A DNA stretch of 64,000 bases from Triops longicaudatus (GCA_022885665.1 JAGQDJ010000129.1:62001-126000), one strand, 5' to 3'; shown: positions 13,701-27,779, numbered from the stretch's first letter. Notes: generated from the sequence alone by a model not told the origin. Translations and numbers: made by a program.

Positions 13701-16700
13701 GACGTCAGGATCTTTTATAAGATCGTAAAGCTGGGTTTCCATTTCACTAGCGAACACTCCGGGGTAAACCTAGACTTGTGGGGTTTCAGTCTACCTGGGG
13801 TCAGTATGTACACTGCGTATGCAAGGTGGCGTCAGAAGGTGACACAACAACCTACCTCGGACTGGCGTTCGAAATGGCGGTAAATGAACACACATTGCCC
13901 GTGTCACTTGACTTAAGGCTCCTGTGTCAGCGGCGTAGAGATTGCAAAGTGCCCGTGTCTGGCGTATTGTAAATGTGGTTGAAATATTTATACGCACTAT
14001 TTATAACACGTTATAATCGTTATGTCCCTTATTTTATAAGATATTTATAACACGTTATATCAAAACGTTCAAACTTCTTTTCTTTCACACTTAAGAAGTT
14101 TTAAAATTGCTTTTCCTGAAAGTTAGCCTCTATCATGGACCAGAACGGGCACGACGCAGTTTGACCAAGTTGGCGGATACCTCGGCCGAACAATGAAGAT
14201 TCGTCGCAGGGTCAATCTAAGAGTCCGTTGTACCGAATTCGAATATTAGACAATTACGTGTTAATAATGGTTTATACACATAACATTTTGCAAATAGGCT
14301 TGTTTAATTTGAGCGAGCAATATGCAATATGTAATTTTCAAATACTTGTGAGAGGCATCACAATTCTGTTGTTTAAGTAACACGATTGGTAATGTAGGTT
14401 TGCTAGCTAAGAATGCATTATCGAGGTTCGTCTTTCTTGACAAATAGATAAGACGCGGTTTTTGTTTCGTCTGAGTATTAGGACATCCAATCTCAATTTC
14501 TGAGTGTCTTCGCGTTGTTTTCAGTATATTACGTTAATGTTGACTTATCCGTGTATACGGCAGCACAGAGAACTACTCGATGAATGCTGTAGACCTGAAC
14601 GTAAAATCTTTTCAAAACAGTATAGTCTAAATTGAGCAGTAAGTTTATTTATAAGGATTTTTTAGAAGAATGTTTTTATAGCCATTGAACTGACCGCGAA
14701 ACAAAAGCGACCACCTCTGATGAATTGAAGTTAAACGCGTTTTTAACTTAAAGTATGAAAAATTTTGTCCTCTTCGATTCGAAGTTCCAATGTATCGGTA
14801 ACGTGTGAGCTAAACTAATGTAATTCGCGCGTAATACTAGTTGTTTTTACACACCGACGCGTGTCAAGCCAGCGTATGGCTGTTTGTCTGATAATTGGTG
14901 GGATTTGTGAAGTTTTCCAACTACGTTTTATAATAAATGTTGAGTTATGCTAACGAACAGTTGCATCCAATCGGTAAAGAACCAAAGGCTTGCAAGGAAC
15001 TGCAGAGCAGATCTAGTTGATCTTGGCGTAGCCATTTTCCCTTAAGACGGACAACAGGCATTTGTCATCCGGCCATGGAGGAGTGAAGGACGCGCCGTAT
15101 GTGGCCAACTGGAAAGGTGCATTTTCATTCGAAAATCCTTTTGAAACGCAGCTCACCTGCTTTGAGCTTCACTTTCTTCTAAAAGAAAACGTATTAACCC
15201 TTCCTTCCTATGGTTATATGACTAAAACCTTTCTATTTATCCTATGCTGAATTGATAAGGCTAAGGTTCCGTAACATTTTTCTTTTATCTTTTCCTCCTA
15301 ACCTGGCATCATTTTTTGTGTGAGCCCAGGTTGTCGGATTTCCCCCAAAAAAAGAAGCCACTTACAAACGAGCACATCACGTAGAACTTTCTTTAGCCAG
15401 AAATTACCGAAAACTGTCTTGGTTCCTGAAACGAGGCACACCCCCTACTGATGACTTCTTGTTCGGCGGGCAAACATACTTGGTGCGGTTAAGGGGAGTG
15501 CTTGGTAGGGAGTCGTCCGGGATAACCTGTCTTTGTCCAAGACATACGCCGGTTTTCTCACAACTTTTTGGGGTTTCTTACTGACTTACTCACTACCTGT
15601 GCGCACTGTGTGCACAGTTTCCGACCTCTGCTTGAATGGGTGTCCATTTTGAAGAATTTCACCACTAACTTCGGGGGTTAAAAGTTTGGAGACCTCCCAA
15701 CAGGCACCCCTGTCGTACTGATTGCAATAGAAACTCAATCACACTCAAGTAAACCCCCCTTTTCATCGTTTCGGGGCCTATTTGAGACTGCATGGACGTT
15801 TTTATGCTTCTTATATCCTATACAGGCTTAGCTGGAGATCCCAAATAGTCTTATGGCTAACAACAATTAAATTGGCAACCCCGCTGTAGGTATGACTTGG
15901 CTTTGCGTCTTCGTTCTTCCTTTCGGGAAGGGGAAGCCAGAGGGAAGAAAGAAGAAAAAAACGAAAATTGGGAGTTTTAGGATGACTTACCTTCTCAACC
16001 CCCTACTTCAGGTTTTATAAACTTAAGAGGCGTGGTACTTAAGAAAAGAATGCGAAGCACGGTGCTATAGAATGAAGAGCGGGTCTCGGGTTTTCAGAAT
16101 TTGTTCCGGCTGCTCTACTATAAGATACCAATCCAAATAGGCGAGAGGGGTCCTAACACGCCCATTCTGCAATTAAGGGACGACAAGAAGAAGCTTTTAG
16201 ATCCTGGTTGCCTCGATCTTATGTAATGTCTTACACAGGGGGCCATTTCTCTGGGCCTCTTAAAACTTTGCGTTGTTTTGGGCTGCCAAACTGATAACGA
16301 TATTCCAAAATGACCCCGTAAAGCAGCTTTACAGATATGTCAAAAAGAAAACATCAAAAGGATGGGACGCGAACAACACAATGGCGCGCATGCGGAGCTG
16401 ACAACAAGGTTTTCAAACCGTGCGAACCACACACCGACAAAATTGAGCCTCTTTGCTTTAGCTTTTTGGTCCCCACCGTAGACCCAGCGTTTATAGCCTG
16501 ACTCTTTTCTTCTGGGAAATACCTTAAATTGACCCCAAATCGCTGCCAAGATAAGGACTTTACAAGGTCTGTCTTGTGTCTTGTAATAACTACCCATAGC
16601 CAAGTTATGGTCGTTGAGAGGGAAAAAATATCAAGTTACCATTTTTCTACCGAGTGGAGAGGGATATTTCTACTGCAAATCCAAAAGCTTTTGCCGGTGA

Positions 16701-19700
16701 TGGTTTTGTGCAGTACTGTCGTGAGAAAAAAAATTTACAGGGAAACACACAGAGGTCTAATCAGGGCTCTCGAAGCTGATACGCCTTCATGACGTAGTGA
16801 TACAGGATGAACCGATCAGTTACAAGGTGAAAGGGTGTCCGGGAAATTTAAAGTTATACAATGCAAAGTGTGTATATAATCCGCTGCTGAGAATATTGAA
16901 AACTTGCCTTTTGAATATCCTGTAATGTCTTGAAGCTGGTTTAGCTCTAATGGCGAGTTCCTTTGGGAAAGTTAGTGCACACTAAATTGAATGCTAAGCA
17001 TTGAATAATTTTAAGTTTCGCGGCCCACCGTCACCTTGTAACCTATTGGTTCAAGCTCCTTCACCACTCAATAAAAATAAATCAGCCTCGAGAAGCCTGA
17101 TTAGACCTCTATTTTCCTGTACAGTTTTTTTTTCTCACCGCAGCTCATACAAATCTGGGTATACACGATTCTGTAATCCCTTCCTTTAGATGAATTCACT
17201 TCAGAATGCATAAAAATTTGAAAAATTGTTGAAAAAAAAATAATGGTCAGGAAAAATAAATTACGCTTAGCAATGAAAAAGCTGTATACAAATTCTATAT
17301 TGTCAGTGAAATAGTGAAATCACTCTGCCAATGAAACTGCCCCACAAGTTCTGTCCTATATTTAGTTCCCTTTTCCTTTTCGTTGGCAGATTTCTAGATT
17401 GTACTCAAATTTACAGTTAGCTTCAAGTGTAATACTACATTAAGTGACATTGCCATTATAATACAAAATTGTTTTTCGTACAAAAATTTCATGATTTTGA
17501 GCATGTCAAACAATTTGAGTAAATGTCATGCACTTTCAGTACACCAAAAAAGTAGAGTACCTAACAAATAAATTAAAAATACTAGGGCTACAAAAGTACC
17601 ACCAATAATATGCAACGCAAGCGTGTACATAAATCGTAGTATAAACGTATTTGTACAGCGAACATAGAAATTACCGAGAAAGCTAAATATGTGCTTATAA
17701 TATAGATATCTTTCAGTTGCAAGACATGTAGCGCGTTGTCTCCTTCAAACTGAATATTCCGTACATGGAAATCTCCTCCCACCCTCGCATTGCTGCTGAG
17801 CAGCTTATTGTTAAGCCGTGTATTGCCACCACCATAGGTAACCCGTTGTCTCCCAGAAAACTTCCACCTTCCTAGGGTGACGGTGCATCATCAGGTGTAC
17901 TTCCTTTGAGTTGAGAATTCTCGGCGTAATGTGAGCTTACCCGGAGAGAGAACCTTAGAAAACTCCCTTCGATCTAGCCTTCACAGCTTCCGCGGATTGA
18001 GTTACACATTGGAAACCTTCCTGAAATTGTCTTCGAGGGTGACCCCCACCATACCTACCCCCCTCCCCCAAAGAAAGGAAAGCTACTTTGACAGTCATCT
18101 CAAGACAAGAAAAGAAAATTAAATAAAAAATGACTTATTTTGTTAAATTTAAGTAAACTGTTTCCGATAAATGCAAAACTAATTTAATGAAATGCAGAAG
18201 TAAATTAGAAACAAGGTTAAAAAATAAGAAAACAAAAAATAATTTTGAAGATTAAAGAATAAAAAAAAAAAATTCCTCTCCGGCATGTAATAAGGAACAA
18301 AATGTAAGCGTATATGAGCAGAAAATGAAAGACAAGTTGATGAGCAAAAACCTACTTTTTTCCGCGTGGCGGAGAAAGGAAATTATGGTGCGAAGTAAAA
18401 TTCTAAGAAGGAACGGACTTTAAAAATAAGTTAAAATGACAATGATAATTTTAAAACTGCTGCCTTCAAGAAGCACTAAACGGCTTCATTTTTTATAATG
18501 GCACGGACAATTAACAAAGTAATCCTGTGCGGCTTTTCAGTTGGCACACGGCTGCTGCTGGTAATAACTTGCTGTTGCTTTTTTGTTGACTCAAGCACGA
18601 AAATTCCTCTTAGAAGGAGATAAGGAACTTGACTATCCCGAATGGTGAAGCAACCAGGTGTGCACCATTAATAGCATTATCTTGTAGATTTGTTTCGCAT
18701 TTAACAAGGAAGAAGGCCTTTTAGAATAGGTAACACATTCTTATTATAACTTGGGGCCATTTTGTTTCTCTCTCTCTTTCTCTGTTCGCCACGAAAACAA
18801 TAACAGAACTACGTCGTTGCTCGCAGACTTGCTTCTCTGTAAGAACAGGTAGTTTCAAAAGAAAGAATAAAAAGTATCGCAATGCTTTAGGACGATCACG
18901 GCGAGAAGATGAGAATTGAATTGAGTCTTTCTAGATTGCCATGTTGTTGAATGCCTTGTACGTCAACGACAAGGCGGAGCTTTGGGAAAAAGGCGACTCA
19001 CTGACCTCGAAAAGCAAGACAACGCTATCTCCACAAATTAATTTATGATTCGTTGGTGTGTGTGGGTGAGGGGAGGGGGTAGTCGGACAGAGTGCATGCG
19101 TGTGACTGTAAATACACGGAGAATAGATAGCTTCACCTTTGATTTCGTTAGCGTGTTAATTGTCGTCCATGACGGTATTTCGGCAGGGAGAAAATACACT
19201 CAAATTATATGAAACACGTGTCAAATCAGGAATGCCCATAAAGTACACTACGTGCGGCCATTATTTTTTCCTTGTCTCAATGGTAAAACCCTTTCTAAAC
19301 ATGCAGAAACACTTAACTTTGTCCGACAATTTTTTTAACAAAACGAAACAGAAGTTTACTTACACGTGTTTCCTAACTTTGCTTGGTCCTTTCTTTGGTT
19401 AAACTTTTTTTTTTCCTTTTTAAGGGTTAAGCCGGGAATGTAAATATAAATATAACCATCTTTCTCGTGTTTCTCTTTTACTCTTTGTGGATAAATTACA
19501 CCGCTACTCTTTTTTTTGGGGTTGTAAACTGTTGTTACCTTGTATAAAGCCTGTCGGCCTCGACAGCAGCCTAAAAAGCCCAGTGTGTGTGCGGTCGAGC
19601 ATAATTTTTCGGCTTCTGCCTGCCTGGGCTAATTACCTTTTGTTGAATTAAGGCGTAAAGGTAGTTTAAGCTTCAGTTCCTTTTTATTTGAGATTCTCAG

Positions 19701-22700
19701 GAATCATCACAGGAACTAATGTATGGAAAAACATGACATGACATGACTTTAGAGGTAATTTGTCCTAATTCCTACCAATTACTAAGAAATTGGCCCAGAA
19801 TATCCCGGTTGCCATAATCTTTGCCAAAATTCACATATGAAATCACCATGGCATTTCTTCTTGCCATTTCAGCAAGCTTGACACTCTCTGAAACGTTATG
19901 GAGTCTTCATATGGGAACGTTCAATTTGCACAGGTCACTCCGCTAGTCAAATTGGCCACTTTATTTCAAAGTGCAATGTTAGGGGAATAACATGTATCTT
20001 TATAAATGTCTTGTGTTGTAATACACAGAACACCCTACATTCTGTATGGGTTGCATTCTAGCACTCAATTGTATCGACGAGCTGATATTGACACAGAATT
20101 TAGTAGCATCGCTTTATTAATAATACTATTAGGGAAACTCTCAACTTGGTATTCTAGTGAGTAAAAATGCGTTGTTTTCTTAGAAATTATATTTGAACTC
20201 GCCTTTTACTGTTTCGTTACTGCAGAACGATTGTGTGTCTGTAGTTTCAATAGAAACACACCAGGCCAGAGGCGCAGCTAGGAATTTGTTTCGGGGTAGG
20301 CCTGTACACTCAAACGCCCCTCAATTTGCCTCAATTCAACTAAATTTTTATTTGCGGGGGGCCAGCTAGTCCAGCCCTAAACGACATCGGCATAATAAAA
20401 TCGGTACTGATACAAGTATAAGCAATTCAATTTGTAGACATTCATGAATTCATGTGCATCAATGTAAGACCTGCTACAATTGCGAAAAGGAGGAGTCAAG
20501 ATTTTTTTTAAGGATTTCGGGGTAGGCCTGGGCCTGCCGGGCCTACCCCCTGGCTACGCCACTGCACCAGGCCATTTTACAAAACTAACTTTGTACAGTT
20601 AAAACGTGTGCAACATTAAAGGATAATTTAATGAATGTCGCAAAACCCCTCCAACTTTCAATCAATAGTTGTTAAGTTATATAGATGTCGAAGTTATACA
20701 CAGTCTGTTAAAGCTATAAGGAACAATCCAATTGCCCACTGCGTCCATGCTTGAAAAGTGAATATCACCATATTCGGACAATTTATTCAAAATTTTACAA
20801 AAATAAACTTTACAAGAATGTCTTATGTATTTCAGCGTTTCTTGTACTCAAGTACTTGTACAACTCTTAACTTTTGTAGGAACGCATTTCTTGTCTGTTG
20901 CTAATTTCCTATCTATTTCGTTTCTTTTGCAGAATGGTTACGTGCAATGCGAGAAGCAATCCTGTCCTAATAACCATGGTTGTCACATTTTCTTGCAAGG
21001 CAAATCGGACAAATGTTGCGACGCGTGCAAAGGTAAGGGGAAGAACAGAAAAACTCTTTAGGAATAAAAAAGGCAACAAAAGTCAAAATTTTGGCTGCAT
21101 TACAGTCATTAAAAGCAACATCAAGGGGGAATCATAAGGCAGCTTCCCCTTCTGTGATAATCCTTATCATGTTGACGGGGAAAAAGGAAAAGAAGTGAAG
21201 TTAATGGAAGGCTTGAAACCGGCAGGAAACCTGAAATGTCGACTAATGTTTGGTATCCATGACTTTTAGGCTCCCGAAAACAATGGGGGACTCCCTGAGA
21301 AGACACGACAATGTAGGGTAAAAGCTTCATTAGACCCTTTGCCTTTAAAAGCCTTTTTGGGATGTTGAGTGCCTCGTCAAAGTTGGCTACAAAGTGTGTG
21401 AGGTCCAGGAGCGTAGCAAACGCAAAATGCATAACTGTTTTCTGAATTCTTGCGCCCAGCAGCATTATACAAACTATGTTGGCTATCTCGGGATGGCGGA
21501 GGGGGGGGGAAGAGGGTTCAAAAAGGTTTTGGGGTCTAAACCGAAAACCAACATTGCTACACGCAACCATCATACATGATTATCGCAACCACTTTGGGTT
21601 TCAAAAAAAAAAAAAAATAAATAAAAAAAATAAACTAGAAACCTCAAGATTTTAATACTAAGTACTGGGCGGAAAAGTAACAAGGATCGCTCAAGTGACT
21701 GGCAAAAGTCACCGAAAACCCACCGCGACGTCGGGGAGGGAATCACCCAGTCTGTAATTAGGGGTGCCTGATGTGCAGACAGGCACAAATGAGTCTTTTT
21801 CTTTTGGGTTTTGTCATTACAACTGAACGAATTGTCTTCTCACTTAAAGTCTTGGGACGAAAGAAAAAGGAAGTGATTGGAAGATAGAGCTCTAATAGAT
21901 GTGCGCTAATGATAGGCTTGGGCTTCCAAGTTGAGCTTTTGTCTTTGCCCAACCCGACAAAGACCTCCAGCATTGCTTACCAAGACTCGTTGAAGTCCTC
22001 TTGGTAAGTTAAGTGAGCCTCGTTGTCGCCAACGTGTTCGTAAGGGAGAAAAAGTACACCGAAACTGGCGTGATCGAAAGGATCATGCCAGTTGTAAATT
22101 ATGAAGTTATTTGAAGCTATTTCATATATACTAAAACTATACATTATACCTTCTAACAATCTGATATCACGAGCGGTACTCCAAAATTCCCAATTAGCAT
22201 ACATATGTCCTTTAAATGTTGCATAGCCGTCAAAATACAAATGTGAGACGTCATACATTTCGAGACGCCTCTGATGTTTTTAGATTACATTTAGGTCTAG
22301 CGTGCATAGGTCTGTATTATCGGTGACAATACTTCACGTATGTAAGAGCCGTAAAAGTGAATCAACGAATTATGCAAACTACGGTAAAAAAAAAATTTAA
22401 TACAATTCACTTGTTCCTCCATTTGGGCTTGTTCATACTACGCACGTGAAAACTTTCTAGGAACAGTTTTAAAACAAAAAAGTGCAGAAGAATGTATTTA
22501 ATGTTTAACCGTCAGTTCACTACAGCAATTTTACACGAACTAGGAAAAGTCAAGTAGCAGTACGGGAGTTTGGAAGATACGGCCAGTTTGTAGAATGCGC
22601 ATCATTTTGTACCGTTAAGCAACAACCCTCGGCAAATTCAAGTAGGGTGGAAGAGGATTTAAATAAAATTAAATACAGGTTTTCAAAGTTCCATTAAGTT

Positions 22701-25700
22701 TATTTCATAAAATTGAAAGCAATTTAAGTTCATTTTGGACTTTTCCAATTCAGGTTAGATTCAGTTTAAAGTCAATTTAGTAAATTCTTTTTTGTTCTAA
22801 GTCAATGCCAAATTTCAGTCGGGTATCATATTAGTTCTACTATTTCAACTTGCTATAGTAGGAGATTCGAGACACGCAGTGTTCCAGTTTAGAGCAACAA
22901 TGTCTGCAAAGTTTCGATTCTCCTAAGAGAACATGCAGTTGAGTTCAGATAAGTTCAGATATAATTCCAGATAAGTTCACTTCATGTCTGCACACTTTAA
23001 TAAGTACGTTCCAAGTTGACCGTTCACCGCATAATGACAAGTTATTGGGCAACCTATTTACGGGGAAGCAAACTATTTCTTAACATTTTGAAGCTTATTG
23101 GAATTTTTTAAATCTTAGTAACGAAAAATACAGCTCATCGGATAGATCGTTTACGAAGTACAAAACTTTGGACCATAATTCGTGCACTAAGTCGAAACAA
23201 AGAAAAATAACAAAGAATAAGAAATTGCATAAATTGTACCTACTCTTCTCTTGTTCTTTATTAATGAGTCCACGATTGTCTTGGAATGGTTGTATCGTTG
23301 CAGGTTGCGAACATAATGGGGTGCATTATGCGAGTGGAGCGGAATGGGCGGATGCCGGCGATGCTTGTCGTGTTATGACCTGCCAAAGTGGAGTCGTGAC
23401 CGTGTCTCGCTTGACTTGTCACGTCCCGTGTGACCATCCTTTACCTCCCAGACCGGGCGAATGTTGTCCAAGTTGCCCAGGTAATATGATTGATATCGTA
23501 TTTTTTCTTCTCCTTTTTTCTTAAAGAAGGAGTGGAAACAAATCCGTCATGTATATTAAATTATTGGGTTTTAGATTGCACTTTCCAAGGGAAGCAGTAC
23601 CGTGAAGGGGAAGAAGTGGTGAGCAAGGAAGATCCATGCTTGAAATGCCGTTGTCACAAGGGTGGCATGTTGTGCTCACGGCGAGCTTGTCCTGTGCTAA
23701 ACTGCCCTGCCATGAAAGAATTTCGTCCTCCAGGTGCTTGCTGCCCTGAATGCAAAAGTAAGGACCTTACCTTACCACAATCGATCAAAATCTGAAAAAA
23801 AGGTGTTGACACAAAACCACTTCTGTCGAAAAGGTGGCCGTAAGGTGTTTGAGTTACGAGGACGATGCTTACTTGGCCACAAAGTGCACGTAACCGGATC
23901 CTGGTTTAATCAAGATGCTTGTACCAACTGCACTTGCCAAGACACCACCAGTGTATGCGAGCGACAAACCTGCCCAACCCCAGAATGTCCACCTGAGCGT
24001 TTGAAATATGAACCAGGCGTGTGTTGTCCGACGTGTCAACCGATATTAGACAGGAATGATCGCCGCACATCGATCAAAACGGAACGAGTCGTAGCCGTAC
24101 CCAAGGTCACACCTATTGACTTGCCGGTTGTCACGCCACCTGCCACCATCTTCAACGGCGAGCCCTACATACCCTTCAAGTCCTTGCCAGTCACCAAACT
24201 CAATACGTGTTCCTATAAAGGGAATGTGTACAAGGTACAGAATACTTTTCGATTTTGCGATCTTACTGTAAGTCTGGACCCGGGAATCTATTGACAAGAT
24301 TCATTGGGAAAAAAGGTTCACCTGTGTTAACTGGGGGAAAAAATTAACGGACTAGTGGTAGAAAAACACCATTCTCGTACCCGCGGTTTAATTTTCGCAC
24401 AGTAAATGATGAGGCTTCTTTATAAAAGGCACCGAATGCTACCCATTATAAAAAATCACCATTTTACGAGAAAATTTCACAAAAGTGAAAAAATTACACC
24501 CCGAAAGTAGCGGGTAACAGAATGAGGTTTTTCTACCATTAGTAGGTGCCTTTTTTTTCCTCCAGTGAATGTACCCTAACTCAGTACTGCGTAAGTAATT
24601 TGTATCTCCACTGTCTTTGAAAACACCTACTTGTTAACTGCAGTAAGTTTGTTCTGAAGCCTCCTCGTATTTGACGTCACAGTCTAGTGTTTGCTAATCA
24701 TTTTTAACTTGTAGCTTTGTTTAATTTAACTTAGTCTATCCTATCCTAATCAACCTAACCTAGTCCATGGAAAATTAGGATGCTAAGTTATTTGGCTTAA
24801 GCTAGGCTAGTTGAGTTATCTTAGGTTAAATTGGATTTTAACAAGTTAGGTTAAGTAAGTTACGCATCCGCTTTAGGCGTTTGGGAACCAAAACAAACCG
24901 GTTAGGTACTTCAAAACAGGAGCAACGTAACTGCTAATAAATATGGCCGTTCGTAACGTTTTTAGCGGAACGATCAACAATACCTACTCTCAGAGAGTCT
25001 TGAGCTCGGCTAGGAGTTAGCAAAACGTTTCCTTTTTTCTCTGGTTTTAACCTGCGGTTTGCGTATAGCCAGTATGAATACTAAAATAGCAGCAAAAACC
25101 ATATTATTAACATTTGTGATAAGATAACTAACATTATTAATATTATTAACAAAGAACATGAAAGAACAATTACAAAAAATGTGCTAAGATAACCTGACAC
25201 AGCAAATTTTAAGTTCTTGCCAGACAGCCATGTCCGAAACGTCCACTTGGGGATTGGTAACAAGCATGTCCGTCTTCAAAAGTTACGTGGAGTTCCAGAA
25301 ACATTAATACTAAAATTCTCAGGATTTGCAGAGCCTTGCTAGGTTTTTTAAAAGTCGTCTACCTCTAGACTGCTAATCTGTCGATGGGTCTTGATATTTC
25401 AGCAGATTGATGTATTTAATAACAATGAATCTTCCGACTGTTGGAAAAAATGTATAAACTGCCATAAAAAGCACAACTTAAGGCAAAAAAGGTGATAGTC
25501 TCTTAGTGACCATGAACGTTTATAGTTACTAACAATGGAAGCTGCGTTCGGGTACTCACTGTTGATAGCAATGAATGTTCATACTGACATGAAGAGATCG
25601 CGTAAGAACGATGCTTGCACAACTGCCTTGTAGAAACATTTGCTTGCTAGGGTTGTTTACTTCGGAAAATGCTGCACACATTTCTTATGACTTACTTCGT

Positions 25701-27779
25701 ATTTCGTGAAACTGTATCGGTAATTATTACCTAATTAAACTGCATCACTACCTCCATCATCACTAATCATTACCTCCTATTATTTTTAAGTAATGTAATT
25801 TTTTTTACTCATCATCGTCATTATCGCAAGACCCCGACGAGCCTTGTAGGCTGTTTAGGGGCTCCTCCTTTGTTTCAACATGTGTGATAACTTATAAGTC
25901 ATATTTCTTATTAGTTATGCGTAATGAGAAATAATAATATAATAATTGTACTTTAATTATAATTACTGTAGTTATCAGGGCTTAAACCAGAACTTTGGTT
26001 CAGGGAGATTTCAGTATCTTAATTTTTTTAACATTTGGCATTTCCGTATCTTCACCACTATAATGGAAACATTTCCGGGAGAGGGGGTTCTAACTCTCAC
26101 TAACCTCCACTAAACCTGGCCTTCATAATTATTCTATAGTAATTATTCTTATTACTTACTTCGCGTGTCATGAAATCGTATCGGAATCTGACTATAGATT
26201 ATTTTCGACTAACCGAATTGATGTTTTGGCTCTAGGATGGATCAACATGGTCCATGGGCGCGTGCACGGCTTGCAGTTGCAATCAAGGAGAAGTTCGTTG
26301 TAGAACGAAGCAATGTCCAGCTCCAAGACAGTGGCTTCCACAAAGCGCGGAAGGAAAACTTAAACAATTCAACACAGCATTAAGTGATGCTAACCAAGGC
26401 TCATGTCAGCCGGGCTTTCATAGCGTCGTCGAGCCTGGTCAGTGCTGTCCGAAATGCGTAGAAGGTAAATCCTTTACCTTTTGTTCTATAGCAAAAATAA
26501 ATTAAGATAAAAGACTCATATCGGATTATGTAGTATCCGTTTGACTTTTCTTAAGTCATCCATACCCTTTTTTTCCCTTACTTTTCACCACGTTACAGAT
26601 GATGCAGTCTGCACTGTATTTGGGGACCCCCATTATCGCACGTTCGACGGGCGAGTGTTTAACTTCCAAGGAGCGTGTAAATACTTGCTGACTTCAGATT
26701 GTAAAAACCAGTCATTTTCCATACGCGTCACAAATGATGCCCGCGCCAGTCAAGCCTTCTCGTGGACTAAATCGGTGACTTTGCAGGTAACTCGAATTCA
26801 GTGTGGAAGCATTGCAAAGGTAAAGGCATAGGCTTACATACTAATTCGCTTCTGTTTGGGAGCAGATTAAGGACATGAAGCTCACGCTGGGACAGAAAAT
26901 GAAGGTTAAAGTCAATCATAAACACGTTACGCTGCCGTTTGTCAGCTTAGGCGTATTTTCCGTGGTGCAAGAAGGCTACAGCGTTGTAGTTCGTACGGAT
27001 TTAGGTAAACGGTCGTAATTAATGTTTGACTTGATAAATTAGTTTTAAGCTGACGACAAATGTAAGACATATTCATTCAAAAGGCGTGAAGCTGCTATGG
27101 GACGGTGACAGCTTTTTGGAGGTAACAGTGCCACCTTCGTTCAAAAACAAGCTGTGTGGGTTATGCGGAAATTACAACGGTCGCAAACAGGATGATTTCA
27201 AACTCCGGAATGGCAAAACCGCTAAAAGTATTCCCGAATTTGGAACCTCCTGGCGAATAGGCGGTACCAAATCTTGTTCTCGACCAGATCCGGTTCCTGG
27301 CACGGTGAGTCAACTAACTTCCGTTGTTTGTGTGCTTTTTCTACCGTTACTTGTTTGTCATTTTCAATAATTCGGAACTGATTTTCTTTGGACCGCAGGA
27401 GACAAACTCAACAGCTATAGAGGCAGGAGCAACGCGAGAACCATTATGCCAGCGTCAATGGGAAGTTCGTATTCGTGCAATAAGAGAATGTAGTGCGCTG
27501 AAATCAGCCACGTTCAAACCCTGTCACAAGCGGGTTAGTCCGATACGGTATTTCAAGTAAGTTGTAGAAATGGTTGCTGTAAGGTTTTACAGAGCATGAT
27601 TACCAACGTATTTCTGCAGATCGTGTTTGTTGGACATGTGCGAATGTCCCCGAGGCAAGAAATGTTACTGTGAAGCTTTAACGGCATACATTCACGAGTG
27701 TAGCCGAGCCGGCGTGGATATCAAAGCATCATGGCGAACAGAAACGTCTTGTACGGGACACTTATCCTCCAACGTTTAA
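10786..27779 (+). CDS. cv-2: Crossveinless-2 / BMPER-like secreted BMP-binding protein
   Basis: This family binds BMP ligands outside the cell and promotes or blocks their signalling. Exons: 10786-10898, 20933-21032, 23304-23480, 23575-23757, 23834-24234, 26236-26464, 26599-26786, 26866-27004, 27084-27304, 27399-27556, 27620-27779; all phases agree. With the candidate first exon the protein is 719 aa, close to family length. Domains in that numbering: VWC1 about 44-101, VWC2 103-159, VWC3 162-220, VWC4 233-288, VWC5 347-428, VWD from 436, C8-like region about 620-705. Diagnostic motifs are the CxxC...CCxxC pattern of each VWC, FGDPHY at 439-444 (the GDPH site at which vertebrate BMPER is cleaved) and CGLCGNYNG at 565-573. 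Oddities: a linker of about 55 residues before VWC5, an insertion inside VWC5, and no C-terminal TIL domain before the stop. The acceptor at 23834 has a weak pyrimidine tract but is the only one keeping frame. Confidence 0.93.
13423..13769 (-). pseudogene. Degraded coding-like fragment, unidentified
   Basis: On the minus strand an open stretch runs from about 13769 to the stop at about 13542-13530. It contains a plausible start within METQLYDLIKDP and has protein-like composition. Directly after it, in another frame, a second open stretch reads on to a stop at 13423-13425 (it includes IKSSIVGEPTKVAYYDT). The change of frame near 13530 looks like a small insertion or deletion in a decayed gene. 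The patch is more GC-rich than its surroundings, which by itself makes open frames on both strands more likely. I do not recognise a family; it may be a remnant of a mobile or viral element, or chance. Confidence 0.25.
16721..17138. mobile_element. Foldback (MITE-like) element, copy A
   Basis: The arm at 16721-16780 and the arm at 17080-17138 are inverted copies about 59 nt long with high identity. Read outward on the right arm they start atcagc, contain the core GATTAGACCTCT and end ttttctcac. The arms would pair into a long hairpin with a loop of about 300 nt. There is no coding capacity. The same core recurs in inverted pairs at about 48913-49193 and 57165-57760, so this is a dispersed family. 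Confidence 0.7.
20267..20564. mobile_element. Non-autonomous hAT-like element, 298 bp, with 8-bp target duplication
   Basis: The left terminus CAGAGGCGCAGCTAGG and the inverted right terminus (CCTGGCTACGCCACTG) match at 13 of 16 bases. The element is flanked by perfect 8-bp direct repeats, caccaggc at 20259-20266 and 20565-20572, which is the signature of hAT insertion. Subterminal sequence rich in GGGGTAGGCCTG occurs near both ends. No transposase is encoded. It lies near the 3' end of the large cv-2 intron. Confidence 0.9.
21033..23303 (+). other. cv-2 intron between VWC1 and VWC2 (2271 nt)
   Basis: Starts gtaagg and ends tgcag in phase 1. It contains a mixed A/T run at 21602-21632 and a minus-strand open frame with exon-like borders at 21981-22270 (listed separately). 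A 150-codon minus-strand frame at 21121-21573 shows no recognisable motif and is probably chance. Confidence 0.75.
21981..22270 (-). other. Exon-like open frame on the opposite strand inside a cv-2 intron
   Basis: The minus-strand frame is bounded by a possible acceptor (aacatcag at the 22271 side) and a good donor (gtaagc just below 21981). An in-frame ATG lies at 22258. The roughly 92-residue translation is rich in Tyr, Trp, His, Asp and Phe, with no Cys, and looks more protein-like than most chance frames nearby. I recognise no family and found no partner exon on either side. It could be one exon of a nested gene, a remnant, or chance. Confidence 0.2.
24235..26235 (+). other. cv-2 intron within VWC5 (2001 nt)
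   Basis: Begins gtacag and ends tctag in phase 0. It separates the first residues of VWC5 from the rest of that domain. It contains the TTAGGTT-rich hairpin at 24718-24870 and otherwise AT-rich sequence. No exon was seen in it. Confidence 0.75.
24718..24870. repeat. Hairpin rich in CCTAA/TTAGG motifs
   Basis: The left arm carries ttaacttagtc and caacctaacctag. The right arm carries the imperfect inverted counterparts ttaggttaaatt and gttaggttaag. The motifs resemble the arthropod telomere repeat TTAGG, but the copies are irregular and the arrangement is an inverted pair, so an interspersed MITE-type hairpin is more likely than a telomeric remnant. Similar sequence occurs near 47760-47930 and 62490-62570. 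Confidence 0.4.

Larger units (their letters stand above)
10899..20932 (+). other. Large cv-2 intron (10,034 nt) splitting VWC1
   Basis: Begins gtgagt and ends tgcag, between codons in the middle of the first VWC domain. It holds a foldback element (16721-17138), a hAT-like element (20267-20564) and a degraded minus-strand coding-like patch (13423-13769). The rest is AT-rich with low-complexity runs (for example TC-rich near 18770, and a duplicated tatttataacacgttata near 13985-14055). No further exon with VWC-type cysteines was found in it. Its size leaves room for enhancers, which I cannot recognise directly. Confidence 0.8.
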